Assembly (NCBI GenBank): GCA_934630495.1
Contig: CAKTVW010000057.1
Location: 1 to 7,471, forward strand
Length of the DNA: 7,471 nt
Origin: an uncultured Oscillospiraceae bacterium
GTDB lineage: Bacteria; Bacillota; Clostridia; Oscillospirales; Oscillospiraceae
Reading direction: 5' to 3'
Under the pieces are notes generated by a model that was not told where the DNA came from, made no database searches, and worked only from the letters and a program-made list of their open reading frames with translations. This document shows positions 5,866-7,471 of this stretch, one piece after another (positions within the stretch are counted from its first letter, which is position 1; each line of letters begins with the position of its first letter). A program made the translations under genes and the position numbers.

Positions 5866-5890
5866 CAAAATGCGCCGTTTACACATTTTG
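5866..5890. promoter_or_regulatory. Inverted repeat upstream of the CBS gene
   Basis: CAAAATG (5866-5872) and CATTTTG (5884-5890) are exact inverse complements 11 nt apart, centred about 48 bp upstream of the CBS start codon. The half-sites and spacing would suit a dimeric repressor or an mRNA leader stem. I could not place a clear -35/-10 pair for this gene, so operator status is a guess. Confidence 0.3.
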
Positions 5891-6017
5891 ATTTTTTGAT
5901 TTTGCGCTTCCCGCGCAAGGCTCGTCTCATGCGGGAGCACGGCGGGCAAGGCCGCTGTAAAAGCGTTTCAGGCCCTTTGGCAGGCTCAGGTATAAGAACG
6001 ATGGTACAAGGAGAGTA

Positions 6018-6046
6018 TTGACACGATCACCGCCGCTCCATACAAA
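6018..6046 (+). promoter_or_regulatory. Candidate promoter reading into the stem-loop element
   Basis: A perfect TTGACA (6018-6023) is followed after 17 nt by TACAAA (6041-6046), four of six matches to the -10 consensus. If active it would transcribe the hairpin array from about 6052 toward the IS. There is no coding sequence downstream on this strand, so the product would be a structured RNA. The weak -10 keeps the confidence low. Confidence 0.3.
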
Positions 6047-6080
6047 AAACCGAAAAACTGCTCCCTATTTTGTTCCGAAT

Positions 6081-6238
6081 TATACTAGAATCTGTTAAAA
6101 AGCTTGAAAAGCTTTTTATAGCGCCAAGGGCGCGTCAGATTCTGCATGAGACGGCGCAGCGTGCTTTCGCACGATGCGAGTGTGCGTAGCACACGGGATT
6201 CTTGATTAAATCTTTTAATCAAGAATCAGTATTAGAAC
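6081..6238. repeat. Compact multi-hairpin element (MITE/REP-like or structured RNA)
   Basis: Four structured units follow each other with almost no spacing. First is an outer stem AGAATCTG/CAGATTCT (6087-6094 with 6136-6143) enclosing two hairpins, TAAAAAGCTT/AAGCTTTTTA (6096-6118, 3-nt loop) and GCGCC/GGCGC (6121-6133), so a three-way junction. Second is CGCA-G-CGTGC with loop TTTC and its inverse (6155-6178). Third is GTGTGC/GCACAC (6180-6194). Fourth is a perfect 14-bp stem with loop TCT (6197-6227). The ends resemble each other in inverse orientation (TTATACTAGA on the left, TAATACTGATTC reading inward from the right), as in a miniature transposable element. No protein is encoded. Family unknown to me. 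Confidence 0.55.
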
Positions 6239-6253
6239 AAGGCGGTAAAAGAA

Positions 6254-6284
6254 ACTCCCGGGCTGCTAAAAGCAGCCCGGGAGT
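6254..6284 (-). terminator. Strong intrinsic terminator downstream of the transposase
   Basis: ACTCCCGGGCTGCT (6254-6267) and its exact complement (6271-6284) form a 14-bp GC-rich stem with a 3-nt loop. On the minus strand it is followed by TTCTTTTACC, so it should stop transcription coming from the transposase, whose stop codon is 26 nt before the hairpin. The plus-strand side has no T-run. It may lie inside the IS end or just outside it. Confidence 0.65.
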
Positions 6285-6299
6285 CTCAGACTGTCAAAG

Positions 6300-6334
6300 A
6301 ACCCCTGCTTTCAAGTGACGAAAGCGGGGGTTTT
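6300..6334 (+). terminator. Hairpin overlapping the transposase stop, termination toward the IS
   Basis: AACCCCTGCTTTC (6300-6312) pairs with GAAAGCGGGGGTT (6320-6332) around AAGTGAC. The T-G position is a wobble only on the plus strand (an A-C mismatch on the minus), and TTTTCTT follows on the plus strand. It should therefore block transcripts entering the IS from outside, a known way for insertion sequences to limit impinging transcription. The transposase stop codon (6311-6313) lies at the junction of stem and loop. Confidence 0.55.
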
Positions 6335-7471
6335 CTTGCAATTTAGGAAACAACAAACGAATATAAACCGGGAAAAGGAGTTTTTCCAACTCCAATTTGC
6401 CAGCTTTTTCAGATTCATGGCAGCAAATTTAAGCCTGACCCATCGCGTAATGGCGGCCAAGCCTCGGTGGTGTGTATAACGCATCGCGTGTTTCTCTTTT
6501 GCATCCGCAAAAACCCGTTCAATGGTTTCTTTGCGCTGTGCATAAATTTCTTTTGCACGATCCGTTTTTCGTATCTGTTCGACTAGATCCAGATGTTCCT
6601 GCCGGATGTGCGTTGTGTATACCTTCTGCCCCTTTTCATTTGCGCCGCATTTCGCCTTGCAGGGGCAATCTCTGCACTGCGCCGGTGTGCTTCGGTAGGT
6701 TCGTTTCCCCTCCCGGTCGGTGGTCGTATGTCTTAGTATCCCGCCCCGAGGGCAGATGTAGGTATCATTTGCAGGGTCGTAGGTGTATTCCCATGGCTTG
6801 TAACGATCCTTCTTGCCGGTGTATCTTGTGTATGGAAGTATCGGGATTTTGCTGCCCTCTATGGTTTTCTTTGCGATCCACGGTGTTTTGTAGCCTGCGT
6901 CCATGGCTACGAACTGAACGTCGAAGCGGTTTGTTACCTCGTCATACACCTTGTCCCATGCCACGCTGTCGTGGACATTTCCGGCGGTCACTTCCACTCC
7001 CAGAACAAACCCTCTCTTGTCACAGGCCGTATGTGCTTCATAGGCAAACTGCCGCTCATGCTCGCCTTTTACAAACATTCCGCAGTCCGGGTCTGTAGTG
7101 GAAACCGTCTTTTCTACCGTTTCTCCGCCGCCGCCTTGGGGATGATTTTCGTCATCGTCATCTTCGATGGGCTTCTTGCCCAGCTTTTCTCTTTCCTCGT
7201 TGACCTCTCTGCGTAGCTGCCCGGAATAGACCTTTGCTGCCTTCGCGACCTGCGCCTTCTGGAACTTCTTCTTGTTGGCACTGGCCTTGATATGGGTGCC
7301 GTCAATGAAAATCGTGCTCGGGTCGACCATTCGGTTATTCAGCGCTTTGTTGAGGATGTGCTCGAAAATTTCAGTAGTCAGTTCATCCGGAAAACGCTTG
7401 CAGAAAGCATAGCTCACCGTCGCGAAGTGCGGGATCTCCTCCAGCAGCCCATAGCCCAAAAACCAGCGATA
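6311..7471 (-). CDS. IS1182-like DDE transposase, N terminus beyond the window
   Basis: At least 386 residues are visible; the frame is open to the right edge, reading YRWFLGYGLLEEIPHFATVS, a conserved stretch that lies internally in IS1182-family transposases. The true start, probably about 70-110 residues further on, is therefore missing. The RNase H-like DDE centre is present: Asp57 in FIDGTHIKAS, Asp191 in AMDAGYKTPW, and Glu318 in ETIERVFADAKEKH (numbered from the edge). Between the second and third acidic residues is a Cys cluster (ICPRGG, then QCRDCPCKAKCG), likely a metal-binding insertion typical of this family. An acidic linker PIEDDDDENHPQGGGG precedes the central domain. No internal stop or frameshift is seen and the C terminus looks complete, so the gene may be functional. 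No terminal inverted repeat could be fixed from one end alone. Confidence 0.92.
   Translation of the reverse strand, partial: YRWFLGYGLLEEIPHFATVSYAFCKRFPDELTTEIFEHILNKALNNRMVDPSTIFIDGTHIKASANKKKFQKAQVAKAAKVYSGQLRREVNEEREKLGKKPIEDDDDENHPQGGGGETVEKTVSTTDPDCGMFVKGEHERQFAYEAHTACDKRGFVLGVEVTAGNVHDSVAWDKVYDEVTNRFDVQFVAMDAGYKTPWIAKKTIEGSKIPILPYTRYTGKKDRYKPWEYTYDPANDTYICPRGGILRHTTTDREGKRTYRSTPAQCRDCPCKAKCGANEKGQKVYTTHIRQEHLDLVEQIRKTDRAKEIYAQRKETIERVFADAKEKHAMRYTHHRGLAAITRWVRLKFAAMNLKKLANWSWKNSFSRFIFVCCFLNCKKTPAFVT

Larger units (their letters stand above)
5831..6310. other. Gene-free region rich in hairpins between the CBS gene and the IS element
   Basis: No convincing gene lies here. In order it holds the CBS ribosome binding site, an inverted repeat CAAAATG...CATTTTG (5866-5890), a TTGCGC/GCGCAA hairpin (5902-5918), a TTGACA-type promoter candidate (6018-6046), a compact array of stem-loops (6081-6238), and two further hairpins at the IS end (6254-6284 and 6300-6332). 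Several frames are open through the stem-loop array, but they are made of the hairpin arms and lack ribosome binding sites. Confidence 0.8.
6241..7471 (-). mobile_element. IS1182-family insertion sequence, partial (transposase-downstream end)
   Basis: The IS1182-like transposase plus its two flanking hairpins identify one end of an insertion sequence; the other end is outside the window. The exact boundary is uncertain. Plausible limits lie between the multi-hairpin element (ends about 6238) and the stop-codon hairpin (about 6300). No target duplication can be tested without the far end. Confidence 0.7.

Noticed and set aside
6022..6188. Open plus-strand frame through the hairpin array
   Set aside because: Codons are dictated by inverted-repeat arms; there is no ribosome binding site with a start codon at a sensible distance.
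6472..7098. 208-codon plus-strand frame inside the transposase
   Set aside because: Cys/Pro/Arg-rich antisense shadow of the transposase.
1..7471. CRISPR array, tRNA, rRNA or phage genes
   Set aside because: No regularly spaced direct repeats, no cloverleaf or rRNA-like sequence, and no phage structural or lysogeny genes were seen on either strand.

Overview
The window looks like chromosomal DNA of a Gram-positive bacterium, most likely class Clostridia and possibly an Oscillospiraceae-type gut organism. The signs are the gene order rplU-prp-rpmA-(GNAT)-obg, an L27 precursor with the cleavable N-terminal extension found where Prp is present, AGGAGG-type ribosome binding sites, TTGACA/TATAAT-type promoters, and GC-rich coding sequence between AT-rich gaps. 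The family-level placement is inference.

Layout. Positions 1-200 hold no convincing gene; on the minus strand they carry an intrinsic terminator and an edge-truncated open frame of doubtful meaning. A minus-strand gene for pyroglutamyl-peptidase I (pcp, 201-785) follows, with its own near-consensus promoter and a terminator just upstream that serves the next unit. The gap 846-1082 holds that terminator and a second long stem-loop. From 1083 to 3869 lies a minus-strand ribosome-assembly cluster. In transcription order it is rplU (L21), prp (the cysteine protease that trims L27), rpmA (L27), a strong intrinsic terminator, a RimJ/RimL-type GNAT acetyltransferase, and obg (ribosome-assembly GTPase). 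The cluster starts at a TTGACA-17-TATATT promoter with an 80-nt structured leader.

A divergent promoter drives a secreted coiled-coil M23 (LytM) peptidoglycan hydrolase (4190-5386, plus), convergent with a small two-CBS-domain protein (5402-5830, minus). Positions 5831-6310 have no gene but are rich in secondary structure: a roughly 150-bp element made of consecutive perfect hairpins that looks like a MITE/REP-type repeat or structured RNA. Next to it is the downstream end of an IS1182-like insertion sequence, whose DDE transposase (6311 to the right edge, minus) is cut by the window end.

Functionally, the middle block is about 50S subunit production: L21 and L27 are made together, Prp matures L27, and Obg supports late 50S assembly. 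The hydrolase works on the cell wall. I see no defence system, CRISPR array or clearly new multi-gene system. The most unusual material is the structured element at 6081-6238 and the acetyltransferase placed between rpmA and obg behind a terminator.
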